Of a DNA stretch of 33,514 nt, positions 7,250-15,609 are shown in pieces. Position numbers and translations under genes: made by a program. The stretch is from JBAXGW01 sp037139195. Its GTDB lineage: Bacteria; Bacteroidota; Bacteroidia; Bacteroidales; JAHJDW01. The DNA is taken from contig JBAXGW010000051.1 in the NCBI GenBank assembly GCA_037139195.1, forward strand, positions 1 through 33,514, written 5' to 3'. Positions within the stretch are counted from its first letter, which is position 1. Each line of letters opens with the position of its first letter. The notes beneath the pieces were generated by a model. It had not been told where the DNA came from and did not search any database. It saw only the letters and a program-made list of their open reading frames with translations.

Positions 7250-8428
7250 ATGTTGAATATCGCTTTATTTGGACCTCCCGGGGCAGGGAAAGGAACTCAA
7301 TCAAAAGATTTAGTTGAAAAATACAAACTAACCTATATTTCCACTGGAGATATATTACGCGAAGAAATTGCTAATGGCACTGAAATAGGACTAAAAGCAA
7401 AAAACATCATCGAAAAGGGAGGACTTGCTGCTGATGAATTAATTGTTCAAATTATTGAACAAAAAATGAAAACAAATCCAAAATCAAATGGCTTTTTATT
7501 TGATGGTTTTCCTAGAACAGTTGTACAAGCCTATATTTTAGAAGGATTACTTCACAAAAAACACACTTCATTAACTTGTATGTTGAGTTTAGAAGTACCC
7601 AAAGAAGAATTAATGCGCAGATTAACTGAACGAAGCAAAACATCTAACAGAGCCGATGACAATGATTTAAATGTAATTAAATACCGCCTTGAAGAATATG
7701 ACAACAAGACTGCTCCTGTTGCAAAATTTTACGATGAACTAGGTAAATACTACCCAATTGAAGGAACTGGAAGCATGGACCAAGTAAAATGCCTGCTTAG
7801 AAGTACTATTCAATCGTTAATAACCAAAGTATGGCATAATATTGTTATTCTTGGAGCACCGGGTGCTGGCAAAGGCACACACAGCGAATTGCTGGCAAAA
7901 AAATTGAACTTTGTACATATTTCAACTGGCGACTTGCTTAGAAAAGAAGTAGCAGAAAAGTCGGATCTTGGTATTACGGCAAAAGAGTATATTGATAAAG
8001 GAGAGCTCGTTCCAGACGAAATTGTAATTCGTTTGATAGAACGCAAAATTTCTAAAAACCACCATACTAATGGCTTTATCTACGATGGTTTCCCTGTAAA
8101 CTTAGTTCAAGCATATATTTTAGACGGGCTTTTAAGAAAACAAAATTCGTCTGTTACTGCAATGATATGTATGCAGGCACCAACTTTAGTTTCTATTAAG
8201 CGACTTCTTGATAGAGGGAAAACATCAAAGGCTAGAAGTTACGATTCTAATGCAGACATAGTAATACATCGTCTTGAAAGCTATGAAGAAACATCGCCTA
8301 AAGTAAAAGAATATTATAAAACGCAAGGCAAATACAACGAAATCAATAGCGATGGTGATATAAGCTTGATTCATGAACAAATAGTTGAAAAAGTAGAAGA
8401 AATTCTAATGCTTAAAGAACAAAATTAA
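7250..8428 (+). CDS. Fused double adenylate kinase; second domain degenerate
   Basis: This 392-residue protein is two adenylate kinase domains in one chain. Domain 1 (about 1-190) keeps the P-loop GPPGAGKGT (8-16), STGD, the AMP/phosphate Arg in DGFPRT (Arg89), LID Arg128 and Arg134, and the RADD motif, so it should interconvert ATP+AMP and 2 ADP. Domain 2 (about 195-392) keeps the P-loop GAPGAGKGT (202-210) and STGD, but DGFPRT is DGFPVN (279-284), replacing the conserved Arg with Val283. Its LID reads SKARSYDSN with one inserted residue instead of SGRADDND. Both domains have the short LID without a zinc site. It lies 12 bases after hpt and 6 before a third adk. Domain 2 may be a regulatory or structural pseudoenzyme; that is an inference. 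Confidence 0.93.
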   Translation: MLNIALFGPPGAGKGTQSKDLVEKYKLTYISTGDILREEIANGTEIGLKAKNIIEKGGLAADELIVQIIEQKMKTNPKSNGFLFDGFPRTVVQAYILEGLLHKKHTSLTCMLSLEVPKEELMRRLTERSKTSNRADDNDLNVIKYRLEEYDNKTAPVAKFYDELGKYYPIEGTGSMDQVKCLLRSTIQSLITKVWHNIVILGAPGAGKGTHSELLAKKLNFVHISTGDLLRKEVAEKSDLGITAKEYIDKGELVPDEIVIRLIERKISKNHHTNGFIYDGFPVNLVQAYILDGLLRKQNSSVTAMICMQAPTLVSIKRLLDRGKTSKARSYDSNADIVIHRLESYEETSPKVKEYYKTQGKYNEINSDGDISLIHEQIVEKVEEILMLKEQN

Positions 8429-8434
8429 TACACG

Positions 8435-9025
8435 ATGATAAATGTTATTCTTTTAGGTGCGCCAGGCTCTGGAAAAGGAACACAAGCCGAGAAAATAATT
8501 CAACGCTATGATTTAGTTCATCTTTCAACTGGGGATATTTTTCGCGAAGAAATAAAAAAAGGATCAGCAATAGGTCTGCTTGCAAAAAGTTATATCGACA
8601 AAGGCGAACTTATTCCCGATAATGTTGTTTTAAAAGAATTATACCGAAGAGCTTTAATGCATAAAAACTCTAAAGGTCTTATTTTTGATGGTTTTCCTCG
8701 AAACGAGAAACAAGGCGCTATGCTCGATTTGCTTTTAAGAAAAAAGAAGAAACCTATATCGCTAGTCGTTTGTCTCGAAGTTCCAGAAGAAGAACTATTT
8801 ATTCGTATATTGAAAAGAGCAAAAATTTCGGGAAGAACAGACGATACCGAAGAAATTATTAAAAATAGGTTACGGATTTATAGAAGCGAAACCGAACCAT
8901 TGATGGAATACTACAAAAAACAGCATAAACTAATTGAAGTTAACGGTCATCGAGATGTTATAAACGTTGCTCATTCCGTTTCGGAAGCTATTGATGGATT
9001 TATCAGCAATAGAAATTTAAAATAA
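8435..9025 (+). CDS. adk: Adenylate kinase, third consecutive copy
   Basis: A complete single-domain adenylate kinase of 196 residues, catalysing ATP + AMP to 2 ADP in the cytoplasm. It shows the P-loop GAPGSGKGT near residue 8, HLSTGDIFREE, DGFPRN with the conserved Arg, and the LID motif SGRTDD, so all main substrate-binding residues are kept. It starts 6 bases after the fused double kinase and ends 22 bases before obg, so it is in the same operon. Because all conserved residues remain, this copy or domain 1 of the preceding gene could serve as the essential housekeeping enzyme; the symbol adk is assigned here as the simpler choice. Confidence 0.92.
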   Translation: MINVILLGAPGSGKGTQAEKIIQRYDLVHLSTGDIFREEIKKGSAIGLLAKSYIDKGELIPDNVVLKELYRRALMHKNSKGLIFDGFPRNEKQGAMLDLLLRKKKKPISLVVCLEVPEEELFIRILKRAKISGRTDDTEEIIKNRLRIYRSETEPLMEYYKKQHKLIEVNGHRDVINVAHSVSEAIDGFISNRNLK

Positions 9026-9047
9026 CCGATCACTAAAACATAAATAA

Positions 9048-10049
9048 ATGGCATCGTCAAATTTTGTTGATTACGTAAAAATATATTGTCGTTCGGGTAA
9101 TGGCGGCGCTGGCTCTGCTCATTTCAGACGCGAGAAGTCAGAACCATTCGGAGGTCCAGATGGCGGAGACGGTGGCAGAGGCGGACATGTTATACTTCGA
9201 GGCAACAAACAATTGTGGACCCTTTTACACCTTAAATATACCCGACACATACATGCTGAACATGGTGTTGGTGGAGGTGGTTCTAAATCTACAGGTGCAG
9301 AAGGCAAAGATTCAATTATCGAAGTACCTCTTGGAACCGTTGTGCGTGATGCTGAAACAGGTGAAATAGAAGCAGAAATTACTGAACATGGCGAAACCAA
9401 AATAATTATGACTGGTGGCAGGGGCGGACAAGGAAACACTCGCTTTAAATCTGCAACCATGCAAACTCCACGTTTTGCACAACCAGGTGAGCCTTTTCAA
9501 GAAGGATGGAAAATACTTGAATTAAAAATATTAGCTGATGTTGGGCTTGTAGGATTTCCAAATGCAGGAAAATCAACTTTATTATCTGTTATTTCAGCTG
9601 CTAAACCCGAAATTGCAGATTACCCATTTACTACTATTGTTCCTAATTTAGGAATTGTAGCTTATAGAGATTACAAATCATTTGTAGTTGCTGATATTCC
9701 TGGAATTATTGAAGGGGCACATGAGGGAAAAGGTTTAGGACTTCGTTTTTTAAGACATATAGAACGTAACTCCATACTTTTATTTATGGTTCCATCTACC
9801 GAAGAAAGCATTTCTAAAGCATATAAAATTCTTTTAAACGAGCTGAAGCAATTCAATCCAGAATTATTAGATAAAGACCGTGTTTTAGCTATAACTAAAT
9901 GCGATTTGATGGATGATGATGGTTTGAAAAAACTAAAAAAGAAAATGCCTAAAGATGTAGAAACCGTATTTATTTCATCGGTTACTGGCTTTGGCATTGA
10001 GAAATTGAAAGATATGTTGTGGGAAAGAATTAATAAAACAGTAATTTAA
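9048..10049 (+). CDS. obg: GTPase Obg (ribosome assembly and stress GTPase)
   Basis: This essential GTPase binds the 50S subunit and links GTP/ppGpp levels to ribosome maturation. The 333-residue protein has the glycine-rich Obg fold at residues 1-160 (RSGNGGAGSAHFRRE, GGPDGGDGGRGG, GGRGGQGN) and the G domain from about 160: G1 GFPNAGKS (169-176), G3 starting at Asp216 (DIPGIIEGA) and G4 TKCD. The C-terminal OCT domain of Gram-positive Obg is absent, as in many Gram-negative homologues. It is the last gene of the hpt-adk run, an order that recurs in Bacteroidota. No terminator was recognised in the 131 bases that follow. Confidence 0.96.
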   Translation: MASSNFVDYVKIYCRSGNGGAGSAHFRREKSEPFGGPDGGDGGRGGHVILRGNKQLWTLLHLKYTRHIHAEHGVGGGGSKSTGAEGKDSIIEVPLGTVVRDAETGEIEAEITEHGETKIIMTGGRGGQGNTRFKSATMQTPRFAQPGEPFQEGWKILELKILADVGLVGFPNAGKSTLLSVISAAKPEIADYPFTTIVPNLGIVAYRDYKSFVVADIPGIIEGAHEGKGLGLRFLRHIERNSILLFMVPSTEESISKAYKILLNELKQFNPELLDKDRVLAITKCDLMDDDGLKKLKKKMPKDVETVFISSVTGFGIEKLKDMLWERINKTVI

Positions 10050-10116
10050 TAACGTATTAGACCTTAAATCTGCAAGTGTTTATATATTAACTTTTCGACT
10101 AAGCCAATATTTGCCG

Positions 10117-10140
10117 CAGACTGAGCGGAGTCGAAGTCTG
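10117..10140. repeat. GC-rich inverted repeat CAGACT...AGTCTG
   Basis: CAGACT (10117-10122) pairs with AGTCTG (10135-10140) around GAGCGGAGTCGA. The core CTGAGCGGAGTCGAAG resembles a dispersed intergenic repeat common in Bacteroidota. It lies between obg and the PAP2 gene and has no clear T-run. Confidence 0.6.
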
Positions 10141-10180
10141 TAATAAGATAGCAAAAAAAATTGCGGAATTTTGTAAAAAC

Positions 10181-10756
10181 ATGAATATTATAGCTAAATT
10201 AATTGATTTCGATAAATCGCTATTCATTTTTTTAAATGGCTTACACCTTGATTTTCTCGACCCAGTTATGTTTGCAATCTCTGGAACATGGCTTTGGATT
10301 CCATTATATATTTTTATAATATATACTTTATCAAAATATTACCGAAAAGAAACTTGGTGGATTTTGCTTGCTATTGCTATTACTGTTATACTTTCGGATC
10401 AAACTTCTGTTCACTTATTTAAAAACGTTTTCCAGCGTTTGCGACCCTGCCAAAACAGCGAATTCGACTTAATTATTCATCTTTACAAAGGCAAATGTGG
10501 CGGCTTGTATGGCTTTGTATCATCGCATGCTGCAAATACGGCAAGTGTAGCAACTTTGCTTTTTTTGTTTTTCTGTAAGAACTGGAAATGGGGAATTGCT
10601 TTGTTTTTATATGCTGCCATTACTTCATATAGCCGTATTTATTTAGGAGTTCATTACCCAGCAGATGTAATAGGTGGAGCTTTATTAGGAATATTTTGTG
10701 GAATACTAGTTTATCAATTTTATCAACTAATTAAAAAGAAAATATGTTGCAAATAG
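10181..10756 (+). CDS. PAP2-family membrane phosphatase
   Basis: This 191-residue inner-membrane protein has about five or six hydrophobic helices and the three PAP2 signature blocks: KNVFQRLRPC (KX6RP), YGFVSSHAANTAS (catalytic His block, SSH replacing the usual SGH), and SRIYLGVHYPADVIGG (SRX5HX3D). Family members remove phosphate from lipid pyrophosphates such as undecaprenyl pyrophosphate or phosphatidate/PGP. The exact substrate is not visible; a role as an undecaprenyl-pyrophosphate or lipid A phosphatase fits the envelope theme of the window. Its 3' end overlaps crcB by 13 bases, suggesting translational coupling. Confidence 0.9.
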   Translation: MNIIAKLIDFDKSLFIFLNGLHLDFLDPVMFAISGTWLWIPLYIFIIYTLSKYYRKETWWILLAIAITVILSDQTSVHLFKNVFQRLRPCQNSEFDLIIHLYKGKCGGLYGFVSSHAANTASVATLLFLFFCKNWKWGIALFLYAAITSYSRIYLGVHYPADVIGGALLGIFCGILVYQFYQLIKKKICCK

Positions 10757-11103
10757 TAGCTGTTTTTATTGGTGGCGGACTTGGAAGTGTTCTCAGATTT
10801 GGCATTTCAAAATTCTCTTTAGCCTATTTGCCGTTTAAATTTCCTTTAGCTACTCTCCTATCCAATATTATAGCATGTTTAGTTTTGGCGCTTGTTTTAT
10901 ATGCTGGTCAAAAGATTCAAATGAGCCAAACATTAAAAATATTAATTGCGGTGGGGTTTTGCGGAGGCTTAAGCACTTTTTCAACTTTCAGTGCCGAAAC
11001 CTTTGAACTGATAAAATCGGGACTTTTCGCTTATGCAATAGCAAATATTTTAATAAGCGTTGTTGGTTGTTTGGGACTGTTTTACTGGTTTTATAGGAGT
11101 TAA
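10744..11103 (+). CDS. crcB: CrcB/Fluc fluoride channel
   Basis: A 119-residue protein with four hydrophobic helices that works as an antiparallel dimer to export fluoride. Family marks are GGGLGSVLRFGISK near the N-terminus, the conserved Asn in LLSNIIACL, and GFCGGLSTFSTFSAE in helix 3, which holds the Phe-box and the Thr/Ser that line the pore. The start ATG at 10744 lies inside the end of the PAP2 gene. No fluoride riboswitch was recognised upstream, which is expected because the gene starts within another coding region. Confidence 0.95.
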   Translation: MLQIVAVFIGGGLGSVLRFGISKFSLAYLPFKFPLATLLSNIIACLVLALVLYAGQKIQMSQTLKILIAVGFCGGLSTFSTFSAETFELIKSGLFAYAIANILISVVGCLGLFYWFYRS

Positions 11104-11157
11104 ATTTCAAAACAATCTTTTCTAAAAAATTTCATTTATTATTAAATCTTCTAAAAA

Positions 11158-12096
11158 ATGAAACTTCTTTTACTCATATTTTTAATGATTTCAATTACTG
11201 CGAAAGGCCAAGGTTTTTTTTCGTTTGAATTAGAGTATGAGAATTCAATAATAAATGACAGTATAAATTATCGAATAATCAAAAATTTTCAAGAAAATAA
11301 AATTATTGGTTTTCAAAACCAATTTCAACATCCTGTATATTTCAATAGCTTTAATAAATTGTTTCAAACAAACAATTATCCAATTGACTTAATGAGTTTT
11401 AAGGCTGAATTCAAATTTGATCTAGTGAAAAGGAAATTTGTTTTACTAGGGATTTATCCGTGCTTTAAAAACGATAAATCTAAAATTTACAATTTAGGCT
11501 TTAAAACGAAAGACCTATATGGTTTAATCTCAAAAGAACAAAAAGTTTCTTTGACAAATAATATTTTAACTGAATTTTTCGAAAAACACTATTCGAATAA
11601 TTATCGATTATTTAATGATTCTGTAGTGATTACAAATTCTTTATATTCTATTGATAGCCTAGAATTTATGAAACAATTTTACTCATTTAAATCTCTTGAA
11701 AAAGAACTCGAATGGAGTGTGTTTCTTTATTCAGATTCAACTTTGACAAATAAAATTTCTACATCAATTTTAAATAACATGAAAGTAAAAAACCACCAAT
11801 CATTCTCATTTAAAAACGGAGATTCAATAGTATCTAGCTATAGCCTTTCAAAACTAGAAAAATTAATTATTTGTGAAAAATGGGAGAAAAACCTTAAAAA
11901 TGACACAGTTCTATGTCTTAATCGTATATCAATAGGTTTCGTATTTGACAATAGAAACAAATTTTGGATCTCATATCAAGAATTTAAAGAATTTTTAAAT
12001 ATTTATTATAAAAACTGCTCTGTTTCTGAAATTTACGAAGCTTACTTTGATTCACTTTTTTATAAAAGAAACAATATCAATTTAATTGATAATTAA
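11158..12096 (+). CDS. Exported protein of unknown function
   Basis: A 312-residue protein I do not recognise. It begins with a clear Sec signal peptide (MKLLLLIFLMISITAKG, cleavage likely near residue 17). The rest is Asn/Lys/Phe/Ser-rich with no membrane segment and no identifiable catalytic motif. Repeated aromatic and polar patterns such as YSFKSLEKELEWSVFLYSD suggest a mixed alpha/beta exported protein. There is no T9SS C-terminal signal. It follows crcB by 54 bases and may be independently transcribed. Its stop codon abuts the terminator of the convergent membrane-protein gene. It might be a lineage-specific orphan. Confidence 0.7.
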   Translation: MKLLLLIFLMISITAKGQGFFSFELEYENSIINDSINYRIIKNFQENKIIGFQNQFQHPVYFNSFNKLFQTNNYPIDLMSFKAEFKFDLVKRKFVLLGIYPCFKNDKSKIYNLGFKTKDLYGLISKEQKVSLTNNILTEFFEKHYSNNYRLFNDSVVITNSLYSIDSLEFMKQFYSFKSLEKELEWSVFLYSDSTLTNKISTSILNNMKVKNHQSFSFKNGDSIVSSYSLSKLEKLIICEKWEKNLKNDTVLCLNRISIGFVFDNRNKFWISYQEFKEFLNIYYKNCSVSEIYEAYFDSLFYKRNNINLIDN

Positions 12097-12121
12097 AAAG
12101 CCGCATCGAAACTGATACGGC
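12095..12121 (-). terminator. Rho-independent terminator of the upp/membrane-protein operon
   Basis: On the minus strand GCCGTATC pairs with GATGCGGC (one G-T wobble) around a 6-base loop and is followed by a T-run. It lies 40 bases after the stop at 12161 and overlaps the end of the convergent gene. Confidence 0.75.
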
Positions 12122-12160
12122 ACTCTCAAATATTTTAACTTTGAACAATTTCCAATCGAT

Positions 12161-12661
12161 TTAACTAAATCCTTTATTGAAAAAACTAACAAATCCCGAT
12201 AAAACAAAAGCCCAAGCTATTACCGAATAGGACAAATATAATAGTACATTTTCTTTATGATGAAAATACCGAAATGTTAAAAAAGTGCCTAATGGGATGG
12301 TAAAAAAAATTGGTGTTAGTACTACCAACCCAAGAAGTCCGTAATTCTTTATTGTTTTAACTATCAATCTGTTTCGTTTTGTAAAAATCTTCCTAGGTTT
12401 TCTTGGCTTTTTTCGAAATTTATCAATAAAAAACTGAATTTTTGGATTTGCTTTTGCAAACACCTCAACCAGCCACTCGCTTAAAATGTAAAATGAAATA
12501 ACGCCCAAAATACCACCAATAGCAACCGTAATAAATATTTGAATGAAGCTAAAATTAAAGTTAAATGCCAAAAAAGGGGCGACAAAAAATTTTAAACTCC
12601 CTGTTAATATAACCTGAAGTACTTTAGTTAAAGAAGATGATAGAAACAAACTACAAATCAT
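12161..12661 (-). CDS. Conserved integral membrane protein of unknown function
   Basis: A 166-residue protein with about four hydrophobic segments (roughly residues 14-30, 38-60, 105-128 and 137-158) and a strongly basic cytoplasmic loop, FRKKPRKPRKIFTKRNR. The second half, IKNYGLLGLVVLTPIFFTIPLGTFLTFRYF, is recognisably membrane-transporter-like but I cannot name the family. An upstream start at 12694 is possible, but the ATG at 12661 is preferred because it is preceded by GGAGAG and overlaps the upp stop by only 11 bases, which suggests coupled translation. It is followed by a terminator at 12095-12121. A small export protein is one possibility. Confidence 0.75.
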   Translation of the reverse strand: MICSLFLSSSLTKVLQVILTGSLKFFVAPFLAFNFNFSFIQIFITVAIGGILGVISFYILSEWLVEVFAKANPKIQFFIDKFRKKPRKPRKIFTKRNRLIVKTIKNYGLLGLVVLTPIFFTIPLGTFLTFRYFHHKENVLLYLSYSVIAWAFVLSGFVSFFNKGFS

Positions 12662-13313
12662 GTTCTTTCTCTCCATACGACAAGTCGCCAGCATCGCCCA
12701 AACCAGGAACTATATATGCTTGGGCAGTAAGCTCATCGTCTATTGCAGCAACCCAAAGTGTGCAGTTATCCATTCCAATATTTTTCTTTATATACTCAAT
12801 TCCTTCTACACTGGCAATTACAGAAACGATATGAACATGTTTAGGCTTTCCTTTTGTAGAAACAAGCTCTTTATATGCTAATACCATCGACTGACCAGTT
12901 GCTAACATTGGATCGGCAATTACAAGCACTTTGTCTGCTATATTAGGACAAGAAACGTTTTCTAGCTGAATATGAAATGTTCCGTTTTTTTTATATTTCC
13001 TATATGCTGAAATAAAACCACAATTCGATTTATCGTATATATTTAATAATCCCTGCTGAAGAGGCAAGCCAGCTCTAAGAATTGTTGTTAACACAGGATA
13101 GCTTTTCAATAGCTTCATATTGGCAGTTCCTAAAGGGGTAACAACCTCTTTGTCTTCATATTCAAGAGTTTTACTAATTTCATAAGCAAACACCTCTCCT
13201 ATTCGTTCCATGTTCCTTCTGAATCTCATGCTATCTTTCTGAATTAAGCAATCTCTTAACTCTTCAACAAAATGATTAACAATTGAGTTTTCTTTTCCTA
13301 GATGTTTTAACAT
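12651..13313 (-). CDS. upp: Uracil phosphoribosyltransferase
   Basis: This pyrimidine salvage enzyme makes UMP from uracil and PRPP. The 220-residue length is close to the family norm. The PRPP-binding motif is VLVIADPMLATGQSM, a variant of the UPRT VLDPMLATG signature, and the uracil-recognition tail ends in YIVPGLGDAGDLSYG, which is diagnostic. The start is ATG at 13313, about 33 bases after a TAAGTTTG promoter box. The 3' end overlaps the following membrane protein gene by 11 bases. It is the second salvage phosphoribosyltransferase in the window, but not near hpt. Confidence 0.96.
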   Translation of the reverse strand: MLKHLGKENSIVNHFVEELRDCLIQKDSMRFRRNMERIGEVFAYEISKTLEYEDKEVVTPLGTANMKLLKSYPVLTTILRAGLPLQQGLLNIYDKSNCGFISAYRKYKKNGTFHIQLENVSCPNIADKVLVIADPMLATGQSMVLAYKELVSTKGKPKHVHIVSVIASVEGIEYIKKNIGMDNCTLWVAAIDDELTAQAYIVPGLGDAGDLSYGEKEHDL

Positions 13314-13345
13314 ATTATCATTTTTAAAATTTCATACTAAATTTA

Positions 13346-13353
13346 CAAACTTA
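13346..13353 (-). promoter_or_regulatory. Candidate -7 promoter element of upp
   Basis: Read on the minus strand, TAAGTTTG is a full match to TAnnTTTG and lies 33 bases before the upp ATG. The -33 region is only T-rich, not a clear TTTG. Confidence 0.45.
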
Positions 13354-13368
13354 AAATGCTTAAGTCAA

Positions 13369-14289
13369 TTAAAAAGTTTTTAAAATATTCAACGGGAAAG
13401 GCAATCTATTTAAAAACCATGAAATATATTCGGTTTTTTTGGCTCCAAAACTTTTATAAAACCTTGCAACACTCTCTACATCCGACCCTTCAAAATCAAT
13501 TGTTATGTTTCTTCCCGCATTTAACCTTATAAACTCTGTTAATAAAAAAGACATGGCTCCAAATTCTCGTCCCTTACTATTGGTTGCAGAAAATAAAAAA
13601 ATTATTTTATTATTGCTCTCAATAAAATACGCTCCTGCTAACAAAACTTTTTCTTTGCTATATACCGACCAAAGCTGACCAATTCCTTTATGCTTCGAGG
13701 TAAACATAATATTTTTTAGATTATTAAAATCCTTCGGTTTTGTCTGTCGAAATTGACCTAACTTATCTTTTTGAAACAAATTAATCAAATCTTCTGGCAC
13801 AAGGGTATTTACAGTAAATAAGTTGTTTTTTAGAGCTCGCTTATAATTTCTTTTATTGTTTTCAGAAAAGCTTTTCTGCAACAAATCAAAGGGCAATATC
13901 AAATCTAATTGATAGGTTGTTCGTATTTTTTTCTTTAAATTATCATCAACTAAATCATTATAAGTATTAAGTTGTTGATTTACTACCTTATATTCGCTCG
14001 GTATAGAATTGCAGAAAAGAGCTACAATTTCAGAAGAAATAATTTTTGTAGAAAAAACACCCAATTGTTGAGTAAAGTATGGCTGATAAATATACTTAAT
14101 CCCAAATTTTTTTCGCCAAACTATTGGGAAAACATATTCAAAATTTTCGTCAATTAATGCATCCCAATTATCGGCAATAATGTCTAAATACCAAGAATAA
14201 GCATACACAATTCCATTGAAAGAGTTTGCAATAACCTCGTCCCAACGAATTTTGTCAATATTCTCGTTTTTAACATAATTAAGTTTCAT
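13369..14289 (-). CDS. FemAB/GNAT-like acyl- or aminoacyl-transferase
   Basis: The 306-residue protein looks like the GNAT/FemAB group that transfers acyl or aminoacyl groups to wall or glycan precursors. Visible marks are an N-terminal region (WDEVIANSFNGIVYAYSWYLDII), a middle SENNKRNYKRALKNNL typical of the FemAB-like fold, and a C-terminal core EFGAMSFLLTEFIRLNAGRNITIDFEGSDVESVARFYKSFGAKK, where FEGS...YKSFGA resembles the end of a GNAT acceptor domain. It is the last gene of the radC-wecB-deacetylase run; its ATG overlaps the deacetylase stop by 4 bases (ATGA), so translation is coupled. Substrate is unknown; acylation of a surface sugar fits the neighbours. Confidence 0.7.
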   Translation of the reverse strand: MKLNYVKNENIDKIRWDEVIANSFNGIVYAYSWYLDIIADNWDALIDENFEYVFPIVWRKKFGIKYIYQPYFTQQLGVFSTKIISSEIVALFCNSIPSEYKVVNQQLNTYNDLVDDNLKKKIRTTYQLDLILPFDLLQKSFSENNKRNYKRALKNNLFTVNTLVPEDLINLFQKDKLGQFRQTKPKDFNNLKNIMFTSKHKGIGQLWSVYSKEKVLLAGAYFIESNNKIIFLFSATNSKGREFGAMSFLLTEFIRLNAGRNITIDFEGSDVESVARFYKSFGAKKTEYISWFLNRLPFPLNILKTF

Positions 14290-15602
14290 TCGGCCATTAT
14301 GTATTTAATAATGTCATCGTAAATATTTTCCCAATTTACCCAAGGAGAAATTCCAGAAATTGACTCATTATGCCATAATGTAACTAAAGTTCCATTTACT
14401 GCCTTCACAGCATCAATGATAGGCGAAACCGATGATAACACATCATCTTCATCCGTTTTATTATAATATTTTAATGTAGCATCCATAATTTGAAATGGAT
14501 GTACCTTTAAATTAGTTTGCACCTCCATATCAATATCATAAAAATAAAATGGAGTACAAGTGCCTGCTCTAAATCCCAAACACGAAGAATATCCCATTGT
14601 ATAATCATCTTTGATATCTATATTTATTAAATTTCTATATGTATCGGGCAAAGTAAGCATTAAAAAATGCTGACGGCTTTTGTTTACTTCAATATTCAAT
14701 ACCGAAGACAGATTTTTAATTTCTTTTTTTAATATCGAGCGATTTGAATTTGAAGCAAAAGAAGGATGAATTCCTACATCAAAATAATCGGCAGTTGATT
14801 TAATAAGCGATTGGAACGTTTTATTATCAATATGAATATTTTTATCATTAGTAGCATAACTAGCAAATAAATAAAAATAAATTGCTTGCAATTTGTATTG
14901 TTTATGAATTTCCTCCATTTTTGTAAAGGTATCGAAAGGGTCTTTCGCCAAATTAAAAACTACTTGCAAACGCTTTATTATAGATTTTGCGTCGAAAATT
15001 GTAATAGATTTTGCGATTCCACCTAGTGTACGCATTAGACCCTTGTTTTTAAAGGCAAAAGCATTATCAACGTCAATTGTAGGGATATATTTAAATTTTC
15101 TTACAGGAAATAGAAATTCAGGAAAGCGCTGAGAAATAATATCTTTAATCATCAAAGCCCAATGGTCTACAACCGGTAAATCTAAAAAGCCGTTTTCATA
15201 AGCTATGCTTTGTTCAGGAGTATATCTAAAATATTGGTCTTTAATATGTGGTAAGTATTCTTCATATCTGCTAACCAAATAAAAAGAAGCGGCAAATGGA
15301 TCGAAAGGCAATACCGACTTCTTTCCAACCGTAAAAAAGCAAGGAATTTCTTTATGTTCAAAAACTGTAAGTTGCTGGTCGAACATCCCAGTTTCAAATA
15401 AAATATTTCTCGAAGCAAAAAACAATTCATCTTCAATAGGGTGAAGCGAATAATTAATTTTAGCTCCTTGTTTTATTTGAAAAGCATTTTTATCAGATGT
15501 AATCAAAATCTTAACACCAAGAATTTCTTTAAAAATAAAATTAAAGATATATTTATTTCTAGAAGTAATTTTATTTGTATATACCAGCAATTCTGATTCC
15601 AT
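14286..15602 (-). CDS. Polysaccharide deacetylase-family protein
   Basis: A 438-residue protein whose C-terminal half (about 165-438) resembles NodB/polysaccharide deacetylases: TIDVDNAFAFKNKG carries the Asp pair of the metal site, DVGIHPSFASN a metal-ligand His, and LGFRAGTCTPFYFYDI the conserved Arg-Gly motif. The N-terminal part is a Bacteroidota-specific region found in long members of this family. It probably removes acetyl groups from N-acetylated sugars during surface glycan making. A TTG at 15605 gives a 439-residue reading, but the ATG at 15602 (MESELLVY) is preferred. It lies 7 bases after wecB and overlaps the next gene by 4 bases. Confidence 0.85.
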   Translation of the reverse strand: MESELLVYTNKITSRNKYIFNFIFKEILGVKILITSDKNAFQIKQGAKINYSLHPIEDELFFASRNILFETGMFDQQLTVFEHKEIPCFFTVGKKSVLPFDPFAASFYLVSRYEEYLPHIKDQYFRYTPEQSIAYENGFLDLPVVDHWALMIKDIISQRFPEFLFPVRKFKYIPTIDVDNAFAFKNKGLMRTLGGIAKSITIFDAKSIIKRLQVVFNLAKDPFDTFTKMEEIHKQYKLQAIYFYLFASYATNDKNIHIDNKTFQSLIKSTADYFDVGIHPSFASNSNRSILKKEIKNLSSVLNIEVNKSRQHFLMLTLPDTYRNLINIDIKDDYTMGYSSCLGFRAGTCTPFYFYDIDMEVQTNLKVHPFQIMDATLKYYNKTDEDDVLSSVSPIIDAVKAVNGTLVTLWHNESISGISPWVNWENIYDDIIKYIMAE

Positions 15603-15609
15603 CAAATTT

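Noticed and set aside
9119..9460. Antisense open frame opposite the glycine-rich part of obg
   Set aside because: Its Pro-rich text is the mirror of Gly-rich codons on the other strand, with no family resemblance or start context.
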